A DNA stretch of 64,000 nt from Isoetes taiwanensis (GCA_021234155.1 JAJEKV010000008.1:23835439-23899438); one strand, 5' to 3'. Shown: positions 24,800-37,832, counted from the first letter of the stretch. Notes: generated by a model from the sequence alone, not told the origin. Numbers and translations are program-made.

Positions 24800-25480
24800 G
24801 GTTGCGTCATGGCGGCGTGTACATCTGAGGAGCGGCGGGAGGTTCGACATCACGAAAAGTGATCAACGTTGGATTCGATTGCAAGGAGCGGGGTAAGGGG
24901 TCAAACAAAGCAGCCACGACCTGGTCACGATCAAGAGTCATTTCTCCCCAAGGATCGGCATATTGGGGTAGGATAATGGGGCGGCTTCGCGGTGGAGCTG
25001 AACGATAGATATTAAAGGCGTCCTCGGAATCGGTTGTCGGAGAGAGGGTTGGCATTTTTCGGCGGAAATGATTTTTACTGTTTCCAAGTCCATGGTGGCA
25101 TTGAGGTGACCATCTGTGATGACTAAGCGATCCGTGGCCCGATAATGGATACTCTTGGCTTTGGCGGAGAAAAGATGCGCCAACCAACATTTCATAATCA
25201 CACGGATCTTCTCGACCTTCCAACACCAAATTCAAGGGAATGCGAGATCACCAATGTTGATGTGAAGAAGGCGTGACACCTTGAGGTCGTGATATGGCCA
25301 TTGGCCAATTTGATGTCATATGGAGACGCGATAGAGTTGTTTGATGCCCATTTGTTTTGCGGAGTTTGTCGTGATGAGATTGATTAGCTACCTCCGTCAA
25401 TTTGAACATGGTTGACTTGATTACCCACGAGTGGCATGTGCAGGTGGGTGTAGAGGTAACAACAGCCCCAACCAAAGCGG
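24800..25480 (-). pseudogene. Protease region of the Ty3/gypsy element
   Basis: A frame at 25248-25475, with its neighbours, resembles the retropepsin-like stretch. The phrase before the usual catalytic Asp is partly visible, but the D-S/T-G motif itself is not intact. 24807-25235 continues with NLVLEGREDPCDYEMLVG, which fits the end of a protease domain and the linker to RT. The assignment rests mainly on position. Confidence 0.5.
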
Positions 25481-25559
25481 TCGGAGTGGTGGCGGTCCTT
25501 GAGGCGAGGCGAGAGTTTCAAAATTGTGGCCAAACTTAAAAGGAATTTTGATTTTTGCT

Positions 25560-27300
25560 AGTTCCTCTTGGAGTTCAGGCACATGAGAAAAAGGATCTCT
25601 TTGGATCCCGCAGTCTTTGGAGTGCGTGGTAATGAAGCGGCAACTTCTTTGAGTAGGTCAACCTCGGCGGCTATATTTGGATATGTCGAGGCGTGGAGGT
25701 TTGAGGCGTGGAAGGGGCTTCTTGTCTTTGTTGAGCTCGAGTAGTGGCATGAACATTTGCTTAGCGTCGGCCTTGGCTTGCATGATGAGGTCGAGAATGC
25801 TTTGGCGAACTTTAGGCATGACATGCGGCATGAGTTTCTCAAAGTCGGGTGCAAAATGAACCTTTTTCTTCTTCATGAGGTATGGTGTCGGCGACAAAGG
25901 CGGGTTGCGTACCATTAGGAATAATGGTTAAGGGGCGTGGCATACAGTGGCGTGAAACCAAACCAACCCAATTTGATGGTACCTTTGGAGGATTAAGAGC
26001 ACGAAAAATTTCTTCATTGCTTGTTGATCCATCGAGGTTGATTGGCGGGAGCTGGTTGATAAGCGTGATTGTTGGTAGCGAGGTGGCTTCAGAAAACGGG
26101 GCCAGCGGGCCTTGTTTGCCATTAGCAATCGAGTTGGTAAGCCCGTGGCGGACCCGATGTGGATACGATTTGTGCCGGGGAAAGCTTTGAACTTGTGGAA
26201 GTTGAGGACGCCCGTGATGGTATGACCCCATTCTTGGCGGTGATAACGAGCTTTTGAAGGATCAAAAGGAGGGCGTGTGTTGGGTCCCGTTGTTTTGCTC
26301 TATTCTTGGCGATAGAGTTGATTAGGTTGCTGCGGTGGTGGGCTGGCGATATGGCGATTAGTCTTTGAGGTGTGGTTTGCACTTGATAAACCATCTTGTT
26401 GCGGAAAGGTGTAGGATGAGTGCGAGTGCACTCTTAGTAGCATGATTGCACATGTTGCATCGTTTTTACAATGGCGGACCATTGGTGGAGTTGCACTCAT
26501 TGCCAAGTGGCCTTGATATTTGCGAGGATATGGCACCCGGATCGCTAGCGGCTGGCTATGTTTGGCGTGTTGAGGTTGAGCAGCGATCACAGGGGAACCA
26601 TGGCGGGTGGAATGAAAGGGGAGCTCTGAAGAGCCCCGCCCGGGGGGAGAAACATTTGCCCGAGTGATTGACAAGATCGATGCTTTGTTCAAAGTCTTGG
26701 TAGCGGTATTGAGTCATGATCCGGATAGGCTGGAGAAGTCCTTGGAGAAACCCGGACCAAGATCGGCTGCGTGTGGGGTACTCCTTGAGTTTCTTGGCGA
26801 GAATGTGAAGTCGATCTACCAAAAAATCGAGGCGGACTCAGTGGGGCTCTTGTTGAAGGTCATTGAGTTGCTTGAGATGAAGTTGATCATCATCCGTGGT
26901 GCCATAGTGAGAAAAGCGGTTCGCATTTCGACCAATCTTGTTTCAGTGGCTTTTGTTGGACATGAGCCATTGATGAGGAACCCGCGGCGTTGTGGAAAAG
27001 ATGTGGAATTTCAGTTGAGGTTGCGCATGACCATTGGGACGCCAGAGCCTCAAATTCTTCCATGTGGGCTGAGCACTTTGGTCTAAGGGTTTGCCTTTTC
27101 GTGTTGCCAAAAGGTGGGATAAGTCGGCTTAAAGTGCGAAAGGTAGAGGTGAAAGTCTTTGGGCTGGGCAGGGAACATGATAGTGAGGATATTGAGGTGG
27201 AGTTGGAGGGTATGGTTTGGAAAGACCCTGAAGGGATGGTGAGGTGGAGAATCTTGCGGAGGTGCGATCATTGGGTTTGAGTGCAGTAAGATTATGCTAA
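25560..27300 (-). pseudogene. Gag region of the Ty3/gypsy element, with a decayed zinc knuckle
   Basis: The position between protease and 5' LTR marks it as gag. A decayed CCHC knuckle can be seen at 26493-26533: PYPRKYQGHLAM followed, one base out of frame, by EC. The spacing of the GH and final Cys matches CX2CX4HX4C, with the first Cys residues replaced. Upstream (26556-26822), a frame rich in charged and aromatic residues fits the capsid part. A long plus-strand frame over the same place (26664-27086) is treated as a shadow. Confidence 0.55.
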
Positions 27301-27705
27301 GGAAAGGCCCGATTGGGAAAGGTAGGGAAAGGAGAAATTCCTGGGAGGAGCAAAAAGACATGAGGATATCCACATCCCCGTAGGAGATGATGGTTGTGAA
27401 GGCAAGAGGCGTATGACCAGAAGGCCCGATGGATGAAAGGCATGTTCTGGGGTATGAAAAGTAAGGTTGAGAGGGTTGAGCGGATAGGGCTCCTGATAGT
27501 GAATGTGGAGGCGAGGTTGTGAGCAATGTTTGCAGCGGGGCGGAGGAATTGGGCCGAGGCATGACCACGAGGGTGGGTGTGGCGCCGGCCGGGAGCCAAG
27601 AATGTGGCCTCCCTCAGCGTCATAAGCGATCCATACATGTCACGAACAGCTTCCCTTCGATGATGGCGCTCAAGCGAGGCGCCCGTCTGGGAAAAGAAGT
27701 TCTTC

Positions 27706-28239
27706 TCTAACAGGAGAATCCGGGGGACTATGTCACGCGGGATTTGTAAGAAAAGAACAAGAAGAAGAAAAACAGAACAAAAGAGAACAAATGAGAGGAA
27801 AATGATAAGCTTCCTTGAAGCCCTCTGTGAGAACCCTTGGATCTAACAGGAGAATCCGGGGGACTATGTCACGCGGGATTTGTAAGAAAAGAACAAGAAG
27901 AAGAAAAACAGAACAAAAGAGAACAAATGAGAGGAAAATGATAAGCTTCCTTGATATCAATGATGAACATACATGAGGAAGGAGGCCTGATTTGCAGGAA
28001 TGTTGGCGGTGCCTCTTGAAGTGCCTAGAATCACGCTGACGCTGACGCGGGCGGTGACGGGACATCACTTGTCTGAGCGGCGCCTCTTGTTGACGGACGC
28101 AGGCTTTGACTGCGTGGTCTGCTGCTTGGTCTTCTGCTGAGCCTTTGATGGCTGACCCGTGCCTATCTGTGGATCCTTGAGCTTGACCTGGTTCGTCGTA
28201 TGCATGAATAGTCCTGAACCAGGAGGCACAAGACTAACA
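27706..28239 (-). repeat. 5' LTR of the Ty3/gypsy element, carrying a 136-bp duplication
   Basis: On the minus strand the LTR begins TGTTAGT at 28239. Its inner part is present twice (27706 and 27842 on the plus coordinates), so the true LTR is about 136 bases shorter than drawn. The inner edge and primer site cannot be defined because the duplication covers them; I see no TGGTATCAGAGC next to it. Confidence 0.75.
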
Positions 28240-28440
28240 TTCCCTAACCTCTTCACGGGGGTTCTTTGGGACCATTAGGGTTTGGTGCTGTAACATGAAT
28301 AAAAACACACACCACAGCCCTTTAAGAGCTCTGGTCTTGGTTTTCACGCCCTTCTTTTATAGATCCATGTCCAGCTCTAGAGTCTTTTAGGATTGACGTT
28401 TTGTAACCCTCTCTAGAGAGTACACACCCCCCCTCCCTCC

Positions 28441-28795
28441 CCCTTCCCCCGCAGTACCATTTTTGAGTCAATATGAACTTGCATGTATATTATTCTTGAC
28501 CAGAGTGATAGTGGTGGTAGATGTCTAGGACATAGACTAGCCTCCCGGGTTGGTGTTTGATTTGCTAACTATGCCTGTTTGTCCATTTTACTAGATAGTA
28601 GGTCATCTTATAGGCAGGAGGTCAGGTCTGCCGTCTGTTTTCTTTGAGGTCCAACAATTAAGTCAATTTGTTGCTTCAATTTGTTTTAGTGGCTTCTAGA
28701 GCATCAGTTGAGTGGCCCAGGGACACCTCCAGTATTTTGAGTTTGTTTATGGCTCATTTACCATATCGAACCCTAATTCTCAAGTGAAACTAGAA
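28441..28795. repeat. Dispersed repeat, copy 1
   Basis: Near-identical to about 33938-34275: it starts in CCCTTCCCCCGC, runs through AATATGAACTTGCATGTATA and ends in CGAACCCTAATTCTCAA. Copy 2 runs directly into the 18S-like sequence and copy 1 does not. No coding potential. Duplication 28705/28841 follows. Confidence 0.8.
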
Positions 28796-28963
28796 TCAAA
28801 TGCCTTGGAACTAGATAATCATCGAGGTTAAATAAATAAACAGTTGAGTGGCCCAGGGACACCTCCAGTATTTTGAGTTTGTTTATGGCTCATTTACCAT
28901 ATCGAACCCTAATTCTCAAGTGAAACTAGAATCAAATGCCTTGGAACTAGATAATCATCGAGG

Positions 28964-29280
28964 TTAAATAAATAAAGCATGCAACAAGTAATCCCTTAAG
29001 GGCTTAGGAATTTGAAGAACATTGCCGAAAGTAAAACGTGTCGGTCGAGAAACTTCATTTGGGATAAAAAACCCGCCCTTTCGGGTTTTCGAGAAAAACC
29101 CTAACGATAAATAACCGGCTCGAAGAGCAGTTATCGACGGAAAAGCCGTTGAAGATGCATCCATGTTTATGATAGTCCACAGCAGTGTCAACTTGAAGAA
29201 ACCCAGCGACCCACGCAACATCTTTGCCCCAAACCATATGCCAAAATCCATCACCTCGACTATCGCTCCAAATTGCAAAG
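28964..29280 (-). mobile_element. LINE 3' end remnant, minus strand
   Basis: Contains the stem-like 3' motif (AAAACCCGCCCTTTCGGGTTTT near 29067-29089, split by one base from TCGAGAAAAACC). The same motif occurs at 8870 and 36010 in the same orientation. Only the 3' end seems present. Confidence 0.55.
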
Positions 29281-30465
29281 CAAGATTAAATCAACCACGC
29301 CAATGGTCAAAGTGTTAGAGTTAGAAGCAATCAGCCATTTACGAAGTGCCTACTTAAAGTAAAAATTCCAAATGGAAGATATATGAAAGATCAAATAAAA
29401 TTTTGATGGCAAGCACAAAGTTGAGAGAAGATTGAGGAAATCAGAACATCAATAAACATCCAACGAGGAGAATAGGAAGCCATAATCTTTGCCAAGAAGA
29501 GAAAGACTTTGAAAGTTAAGGAGGTTGTAGAAGCCACAAACAAAAATAGGCATATATCCAATAGAAGAACCCCTTGGAGCCTATCCAGAAGTGACATGCT
29601 ATGCCGGGAGGGAGGGAGGAAGGGAGTAGAAGCACGACCAATGGGAAAAATTGAAGGAAAAATCCCACGGGAAAAAGAACCCAAAGGTGCTACTCGGGAA
29701 GTCACAATGCTACTTGCGAGAAAGAATATAAAGATTAGCGAGCAGAAGTCCACAATTCCGCCCCAAACCTATCATGGCAGCAACCATCGGAACAAAAGAG
29801 GGTGAGCAACCACATGCACATAGATCCTCCCTATCCAAGCAACAACGACCAAAACACAAACAACCACTCAATGATCTCAAGAGAAAGGATGGGAGGGAGG
29901 AAAGGCGACACTAAGAATCAAAGATCCATTTCGAGGAGAGAATGCCGATGAGAACTCAAAGAGGGAACATAGTATATATCTGGATGAAAAAGGAGCCAAA
30001 TGAGGCTGAACTAAAGCATCCCTTTCCTAAGAATAATGAAGGAGATAACTGAGACTACCCTAATAACCAAGATAAAAGGATAAAGAATAAAGCAGAAGTA
30101 GTTGAGCAACGTGGCAACAAGAAGGTATGGCAAAGACAATCAATCAAGCAATGGAACAAGGACCATAAGGTATAAAGGAGATAACTGAGACTACCCTAAT
30201 AACCAAGATAAAAGGATAAAGAATAAAGCAGAAGTAGTTGAGCAACGTGGCAACAAGAAGGTATGGCAAAGACAATCAATCAAGCAATGGAACAACCATG
30301 AATAAATTTTGTTGCCAGAGCATATTGCTAGATCAGAGAATGCATCGATTGAAATGATGTTGATCGAGAGCCATAAGGTAGGTACCTTATTTTTAAGCCA
30401 CAACCAGAATTCTTAGTCAATTGGTCGGGTGCTGGATCTATGAGATTCAGTGTTGATTGAAAGCC
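29281..30465. other. Non-coding stretch, nothing recognised
   Basis: Purine-rich on the plus strand, with short open frames of no known family. One offset duplication (30039/30175). I see no RNA gene or inverted repeat. Confidence 0.45.
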
Positions 30466-32789
30466 TGTGACGTTCCACGTATTTCATACAATACGTACAA
30501 ATACGTGACACGTCACCATGAATACTTAATGGTATATTAATTATTCCATGTGATTGATTAACAAGATAAGGCTAGCTATGTTAAAATCAAATATTAATTA
30601 AAAGCCAAATATGCTAAATTAGTTAATAATTAGTAATTAACTATGTTAATTAATTATTGATAATATAGTTTAAAGGTTGCCACCTGCCGCAAATCGATTG
30701 AGCATGGTGGAACTGCTAATTTTGGAATATTAATTAAAAGCCAAATATGCTAAATTAGTTAATAATTAGTAATTAACTATGTTAATTAATTATTGATAAT
30801 ATAGTTTAAAGGTTGCCACCTGCCGCAAATCGATTGAGCATGGTGGAACTGCTAATTTTGGGTTAGCCAATTTGGGGCTTACCCTTGTTTGTTTAGATGA
30901 ATGATTAACCTTATGTTGATGCTCTATTTGAAGTTATGAATGGATTTATAATTTATGGTAGTTCTTTTGCAGCAACTCTTGTGCTTGTGGGATAAGGGAG
31001 GGTAGAGACCTAACTAACCCTTGTTTGTTTAGATGAATGATTAACCTTATGTTGATGCTCTATTTGAAGTTATGAATGGATTTATAATTTATGGTAGTTC
31101 TTTTGCAGCAACTCTTGTGCTTGTGGGATAAGGGAGGGTAGAGACCTAAAGGCTAGTAGGAATAGAGATGTTTCTAGCTAGAATCCCATAAATATGACAT
31201 GTGCACAAGAGGCCACTTGACTGTTGCAATATTCCTAACCGATATGCCCTTAACCAACTGGGCAAAACCATCTAGACGTTTATGAATAGTCGCTTTTACC
31301 CATTTATGCCAGTGTCTCGGGAATACGACACCCAGATCTACTCGAGCGGTTGATACCAAATGCAATATTCCTAACCGATATGCCCTTAACCAACTGGGCA
31401 AAACCATCTAGACGTTTATGAATAGTCGCTTTTACCCATTTATGCCAGTGTCTCGGGAATACGACACCCAGATCTACTCGAGCGGTCTCCGGATTCGGGA
31501 CATAATCAGTTCAATTTGGTCTAGAAACCCTTTAGAAGGCCGAGAATAGTAAATATAACTAAAGATAAGGGTTAAGTTAAAGGAAGGGTGTGTTATGGTT
31601 ATAAGCTATTTACGACTATTTAATGGGTAATTTAAGGTTAAAACAAAATGTTAATAGTCAGTTCGAAATAAAGAAATCAAGTTAGTAAATATAACTAAAG
31701 ATAAGGGTTAAGTTAAAGGAAGGGTGTGTTATGGTTATAAGCTATTTACGACTATTTAATGGGTAATTTAACAAGCTAGCTAGTTAAATATTGAAATACT
31801 TTGGAATTAGCTAGTGAATATTGTGAGCCGCTAAGGAATGTTTTTATTTTAACTTAGGGGTGATGGTTGCATTTTGCATTATGGTGGTCGTAATAATTAT
31901 ATGAACTATGGTTGGGCTTTCCTGGTTGCATGAAATGTGTATTACGTAGTTGAATATTGTGAGCCGCTAAGGAATGTTTTTATTTTAACTTAGGGGTGAT
32001 GGTTGCATTTTGCATTATGGTGGTCGTAATAATTATATGAACCATGGTTGGGCTTTCCTGGTTGCATGAAATGTGTATTACGGAATTTTTTGGATGTTGA
32101 ACTTACTGAGCGTGGCTAACCTATGGATTTTGGGGGTTAAACTCAGGTAAGGGACCTGGGTCCTCTAGCCACCCATGGAACCATTGTGCTCTAAGAACGG
32201 ATTCGTCCCATTCCTACCTCATCAGACTAGGGAGATGCAACCTGAAGTAGTCTCATACGGTAACTCTATGAGATTATGTCTCCGGAAGGTTACAATCATG
32301 CCATAGCATGTTTCAGTTTATCTGCAAAGTGTGCATGAGAGGGGTGGATGGAGTAGACTACCCTAGCCAATGTTCTATGCCAGCCAACGCCATTGTCATG
32401 ATTCCATCTGTTGTTATCCGGAGACCTTGACTGTCAGTCGAATCCCCTTGGAATCTGAGCCCATGTAGAACCCTCATTTATGATGCATTTTCTATGTTAT
32501 GGTCGTATTACATTGATGTTCTTATTGATGATGGATGGGCCACCCTTTGTGGTGGCATATTATTTTATGTCAGTCGAATCCCCTTGGAATCTGAGCCCAT
32601 GTAGAACCCTCATTTATGATGCATTTTCTATGTTATGGTCGTATTACATTGATGTTCTTACTCGGACACTTGGCCATCACAAGTGGTCTGAGTCAGATGG
32701 AGGTCCTTTCCTGGTGATAGAGTTGCTGGAAAAGGGGATTTCCCGTATTTATGCCATGGGAGCATCATATAGGTTTGGGGAGTGTCACA
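30466..32789 (+). repeat. Long LTR with matching TGTGAC...GTCACA ends
   Basis: It begins TGTGACGTTCCACGT and ends GGGGAGTGTCACA, so the two ends form a perfect inverted repeat of at least six bases starting with TG and ending in CA. The initiator-Met primer site follows one base later. Six 136-offset duplications lie inside (30591 to 32432); removing them would leave about 1.5 kb, a normal LTR length. The matching 3' LTR is not in this window. A truncated second copy of the end lies at 59873-60347. Confidence 0.75.
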
Positions 32790-32790
32790 A

Positions 32791-32803
32791 TGGTATCAGA
32801 GCC
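32791..32803 (+). other. Primer binding site (initiator Met tRNA)
   Basis: TGGTATCAGAGCC directly after the LTR end, with one spacer base. This is the standard plant LTR retrotransposon primer site. It shows that reverse transcription would proceed from the plus-strand element, whose internal region lies to the right. Confidence 0.85.
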
Positions 32804-33930
32804 AGGATCTTGATAGACCGGATCAAAGCAATGGTGCCCTCAATTAAGGTAGATTTTGTATTTCAAATAGGAAATACTACAAGAACAATGAGGCACAAAA
32901 AAAATCCTCAATGATCGGGCAAAAAAAGGGAACTGCCACAGTAGCAAATGAACAAATAAAACTGTAGTTTACTTCGATTGGAGTCACTCAACATCATCTT
33001 AACTTAGAATAGGGCTACACATCCATCTTCCTCCAATGTTTTGTACTATAGGAGGAGCTCCATTCTTTTCTGCAATAAATCCAAGGACACATATGTTGCT
33101 TTAGCAATTCCTATTACTCTTAACAACTAGATAAATAATTTTAGATCAAAAAGTTATCTCCAATCTTCTTAGCAGACTCTGAACAAACCAAGTGGAAGAA
33201 AAATCTAAACAATCTACAAAGAATATACAGATAAATGCTGCCTAAAACTCCATATAACATTGTATTCCCAATTCGCGATGAATAAAAATGCTTAATAGAC
33301 CAGGAAGCCCAAATTAGACTTTAGAAACATTTGAGATCTGAAACACGGTGCATTGTTGGAGAAGATCTCTAGATCATCATATATATCCTATGCAGCTCTG
33401 AACAACAATTCACCCATGCAAACCTTTGTTCAAATGTGAAAACCAAGATCTCCAGCTTCTTAGTTCCCTGATTTCTCATAAAAATATTTGCCCAGAACTA
33501 CTGAGAATAATAGAGATGTCTCACAAATATCTAAGATATTCAGAAGAAGAATAACAATACATAGAATAGACTGCCACTTCCTAAAGACTTTTGATTCTAG
33601 GGATGTTAAATAAACTGATCAACTTAAACTTCAGTTTGTGGAAAATAGTAGCATCAAAGCCTCATGCAATTCATTCTAACATTGTGATCCAGAACAAAAA
33701 ATGGCAATCAATCTATATGACTACCAGAAGAATCAAAGCTTGTTGCCTTAATCTGCTTATCCCAGATACAACCGCCAGTAGGAAGTGAGAAGAGAATGAA
33801 GGAATCTTACCACAAATCATGCAAAAAGTTTTGCAAAAATCTCTGAATCAAAGTGGCAAAAATTCCCTCTCCTGGCCACAAGAATCGTTGAAGAAGTCTT
33901 TAGCTACTGCGGCAGTGCCATGAAGCAATA
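32804..33930 (+). mobile_element. Internal region start of the LTR element, non-coding, duplicated at 60362-61660
   Basis: The sequence continues colinear with 60362-61660, with scattered substitutions. No gag or pol domain is readable. The right end, near 33790-33930, resembles the exon-like minus-strand sequence at 61549-61800 in degraded form. Whether all of it belongs to the retroelement is unclear. Confidence 0.5.
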
Positions 33931-33937
33931 GAACTTC

Positions 33938-34275
33938 CCCCTTCCCCCGCCGCACCATTTTTGAGTCAATATGAACTTGCATGTATATTATTCTTGACCA
34001 GAGTGATAGTGGAGTGGTAGATGTCTAAGACATAGACTAGCCTCCCAGGTTGGTGTTTGATTTGCTAACTATGCTTGTTTGTCCAGTTTTACTAGATAGT
34101 AGGTCATAGGCAGGAGGCCAGGTCTGTCGTCTGTTTTCTTTGAGTTCCACCAATTAAGTCAATTTGTTGCTTCAATTTGTTTTAGTGGCTTCCAGAGCAT
34201 CAGTTGAGTCGCCCAGGGACACATCCGGTATTTTGAGTCTATTTATGGCTCATTTAGCATATCGAACCCTAATTC
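33938..34275. repeat. Dispersed repeat, copy 2
   Basis: Second copy of 28441-28795. It ends against 18S-like sequence, sharing the bases GAACCCTAATTCTC, which also occur in plant 18S rRNA in inverse orientation. Confidence 0.75.
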
Positions 34276-34673
34276 TCAATCACCCATCAACAACCATGGT
34301 AGGTTACTATCCTATCAAGAAAGTTGATAGAGCAAAAATTTGAATGGAATATCGTCGACGCTAAGGTCATGCAATAAGACTAGTTATCATGAGTCAATGC
34401 GTGAGCAGGCAAGCTTGCATCGTTCTTTTATCTGATAAATGCATTCCTTACCATGGGTAGGAACTTGACACATATATTAGCTCTAGAATTGCTATGGTTT
34501 ATCCTAGTAGCAAGATACCATCAAATAACTATAACTGATTTAACGAGTCATTTGATCGTTCTTTTATCTGATAAATGCATTCCTTACCATGGGTAGGAAC
34601 TTGACACATATATTAGCTCTAGAATTGCTATGGTTTATCCTAGTAGCAAGATACCATCAAATAACTATAACTG
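34266..34673 (-). pseudogene. Degenerate 18S rRNA fragment (5' domain)
   Basis: The minus strand matches the plant nuclear 18S 5' domain in order: TTAAATCAGTTATAG, TTTGATGGTA, AATTCTAGAGCTAATA, GCATTTAT.AGATAAAAG, TTCATGATAACT-like, ATTCAAATTT, CTATCAACTTTC, GGATAGT..CCTACCATGG, GGGTGA and AGAATTAGGGTTCGAT. Most differences are C to T or G to A relative to a functional plant 18S, as in methylated, inactive DNA. Positions 34419-34554 are repeated at 34555-34673 by the 136-base artefact. It then stops abruptly in unrelated sequence. This is a pseudogene and not an active rDNA unit. Confidence 0.85.
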
Positions 34674-34675
34674 GG

Positions 34676-35140
34676 ATGAGGGGCACAAAATCAGCATCGG
34701 CTCCGCCGTTCACAAAGGACCAACTGGCAAGACGATGGAGGGATAGTCACCCTGGCTTTGGCAAACCCCATAAAGGAGGCTCGGAGCCGTGGAACAATAG
34801 CATGGATAGAAAGGGGGTGCGCAAGGAAGCTTATAGGTGGCAAACTCGCGCCAACTAAAGCATTCCACATGGGCCAAAGGATGGCTATTGTCAGCCCGTT
34901 ATCAGCTACGGCACTGCTGCCAAGGCAGGCGTGACCCTCCCTAGACGCATATCAATCCAGTTTGCACGTCGCCTGCTGATTCGATGCGGCGCCAGTGGGG
35001 GACATGGCAGGCCGTTCTGACATGTTACACATGGCCGCTGCTGATGCGTCAGATCTCCCCTTATCAGCCAAAGCCCTTCCTTATCAGCCAAAAGGGGTCA
35101 CGACAGGCCTAGAGTCATGGCGGACGACCCCACATGACGA
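34676..35140. other. Unassigned stretch
   Basis: Less AT-rich than its neighbours. The AAGGAAGC/GGCACAAAATCAGC stretch has no recognisable domain on either strand. Nothing is supported. Confidence 0.4.
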
Positions 35141-35144
35141 ATGC

Positions 35145-35635
35145 GACTAAGATTCCATAAAGATTACCATAGATTTCCAATATATCATGAAGATTCCACC
35201 GGATTCTTCAGGATTTTTTTGAGATTTTTATAAATAGATCCCCCCTAGAGTATCTAAGCTTCTCCAAAGAGGTTTCCTTAGATTCTCCAAGATCCCTAGG
35301 TTTTCTCTTAAAGATCGAGATTTATAAAGATTTTTCAAGATTCTATTAAGGTTTTTGTTAACTTCTCTCTTGAAGATTCCCTATGATAAGATTCTATAAA
35401 AATTCCCATAGATTCTCTAATAACCTATGAAGGTTCCATTAGATTCTCTAACATACCAATAGATTGCTTCAAGATTTTTTAGAATTTGATCAAGGTTCTC
35501 TTAGATTCACCAAGATCCTTTGAAGATGCCACGATATTCTCTAAGATTCCATAAAGATTTCCTTCGATTCTCCAGTATTCTATCATGATTCCACTAAATT
35601 CTCTAAAATTCCCATAGATCATTCAATATTCCTCT
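35145..35635. repeat. Degenerate array of AAGATTCC-like units
   Basis: Short motifs such as AAGATTCC, TAGATTCTC and AAGATTTT recur every 10-30 bases without a fixed period, giving an AT-rich, low-complexity field. No coding potential. Confidence 0.55.
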
Positions 35636-35918
35636 ACAAGTGGTCCAAAGTGAAAGGCCTAGACAAAAACGGGCAAGGCTGTATTAAAATATTATTTGCT
35701 TGAAGATTGCCTAATAATATAATTAGATAGATAGATATATTTTTAATGTCTACTAAAAAAGAGAATCGGATAATATTAGTCCAAAGTGAAAGGCCTAGAC
35801 AAAAACGGGCAAGGCTGTATTAAAATATTATTTGCTTGAAGATTGCCTAATAATATAATTAGATAGATAGATATATTTTTAATGTCTACTAAAAAAGAGA
35901 ATCGGATAATATTAAGAA

Positions 35919-37080
35919 TGAGAATGAGAATGATTTTTTATAAATCCTTGAGGCCAATCGGCCTATGGGACCCATAAGAGGCCTTGACAAACTTATTCTT
36001 GTGGGGTTAAAACCCCGCCAAAGAAGGGTTTAGAGGAAAAACGTGGCGATAATAAGAATGTTGTCAAACTGTACAAGTATACATCAATGTATATATACAT
36101 GTCAAGTGTGTGCCCGAGGACATAGCTGATCTCGCATGTCCATAACCTCTCGAAGAAGGTATGATCCTAGCACACCCGTCACCGGATCTTGTACTCAATG
36201 TCACATGTAGCGGTTGGCGGACGACCAACTTCGGCATAAGCGTCGAATTTGATCATATCTTTGGGCAACTTTGAAGGGTATGAGATTCATCCTCAATGAC
36301 TCCATTTGGCGGCATTGTGAGCACATCTGGCGTGGCTCACCAATCCATCGCCCATCTCAATTCGAAGATGATGTGCCCTGTGCGAATGGAGGCAATGAGT
36401 CTCGACTTTTCATGGGCAAGTTCAAGCTATGGTGATCTGCCTCTGTTTGCACATGTATGCACCTGTGCTCCTGCACATTCCATCTAGCCAACCATTGAGC
36501 TCTCTTTTCCCTCCAGTAGGCCTTGAGGCGTTGCGGCCCCATTGCCATGATATAAGCTAGTTTAGGGAGACGAGCATCGTCCATATTGACCGCCTTCTGA
36601 AAATAGACAATGTGGCGATCAAGGGCAAGAATCCTGTCTCCTGCAGTAGAATTTGATATGGGACTGTGGACTTCACCCCTAGTGCTTGTACTAAGAAGGC
36701 TTTCTGGACCTGCTCCAAGTCATTCCAAGTAGCAAGTGATACTACTGGGCCCCATACTTCCACCCCGTATAAAAAGACAGGCTCTACTAAGACCTTGAAT
36801 AGGTGTGACTGATGGGCCCAATCATACAACTCCGCTCTATGACTATTGTTTTGCATTGCATATAGTGCCTTCCAGCCTGCCGTCACTCGTAGCCATATGC
36901 ATGTGTCCCAGTGCATAGTAGAAGGAAACTCCACTCCCAAATACTTGTATGTGGATGCAACTTCCACATTATGGCCTTGGTAACTGAAGGAGGGGACCCT
37001 CGGCTGACGTGAAGATGATATGAAAACCACCTTAGTCTTGGCCAGGTTGACCCTTATCCAAATATTTAGTTATTCGAAGG
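35919..37080 (-). mobile_element. LINE remnant, minus strand, post-RT region and 3' end
   Basis: The left edge has GAATGA units (tail) followed by the shared 3' motif (AAAACCCCGCCAAAGAAGGGTTT near 36014-36036, split in the element by no gap of note). Minus-strand 36557-37030 reads as the region after the polymerase: ASTYKYLGVEF, then LVEPVFLYGVEVWGP and FLVQALGVKS. 36357-36584 continues with DARLPKLAYIMA. The RT core lies beyond the right end and is absent. 5'-truncated copy. Confidence 0.8.

Positions 37081-37832
<752 letters not shown>

Larger units (their letters stand above)
17460..28239 (-). mobile_element. Decayed Ty3/gypsy LTR retrotransposon, minus strand
   Basis: Two related flanking repeats (17460-18038 and 27706-28239) share long blocks in the same order, for example GGGATTTGTAAGAAAA, AGGAATGTTGGCGGTGCC, TTTGACTGCGTGGTCT and the terminal GAATAGTC..ACTAAC. 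Minus-strand parts between them appear in the order gag with zinc knuckle, protease, RT, RNase H, integrase. RT before integrase is the Ty3/gypsy order. All frames are broken by indels and stops. About 3.7 kb between integrase and the 3' LTR has no assigned function. Only the 5' LTR carries a 136-offset duplication, so the body seems to be continuous sequence. Confidence 0.85.

Noticed and set aside
26664-27086. 140-codon plus-strand frame inside the gypsy gag region
   Set aside because: The element is read on the minus strand; this frame has no known motif and is best explained as a shadow.
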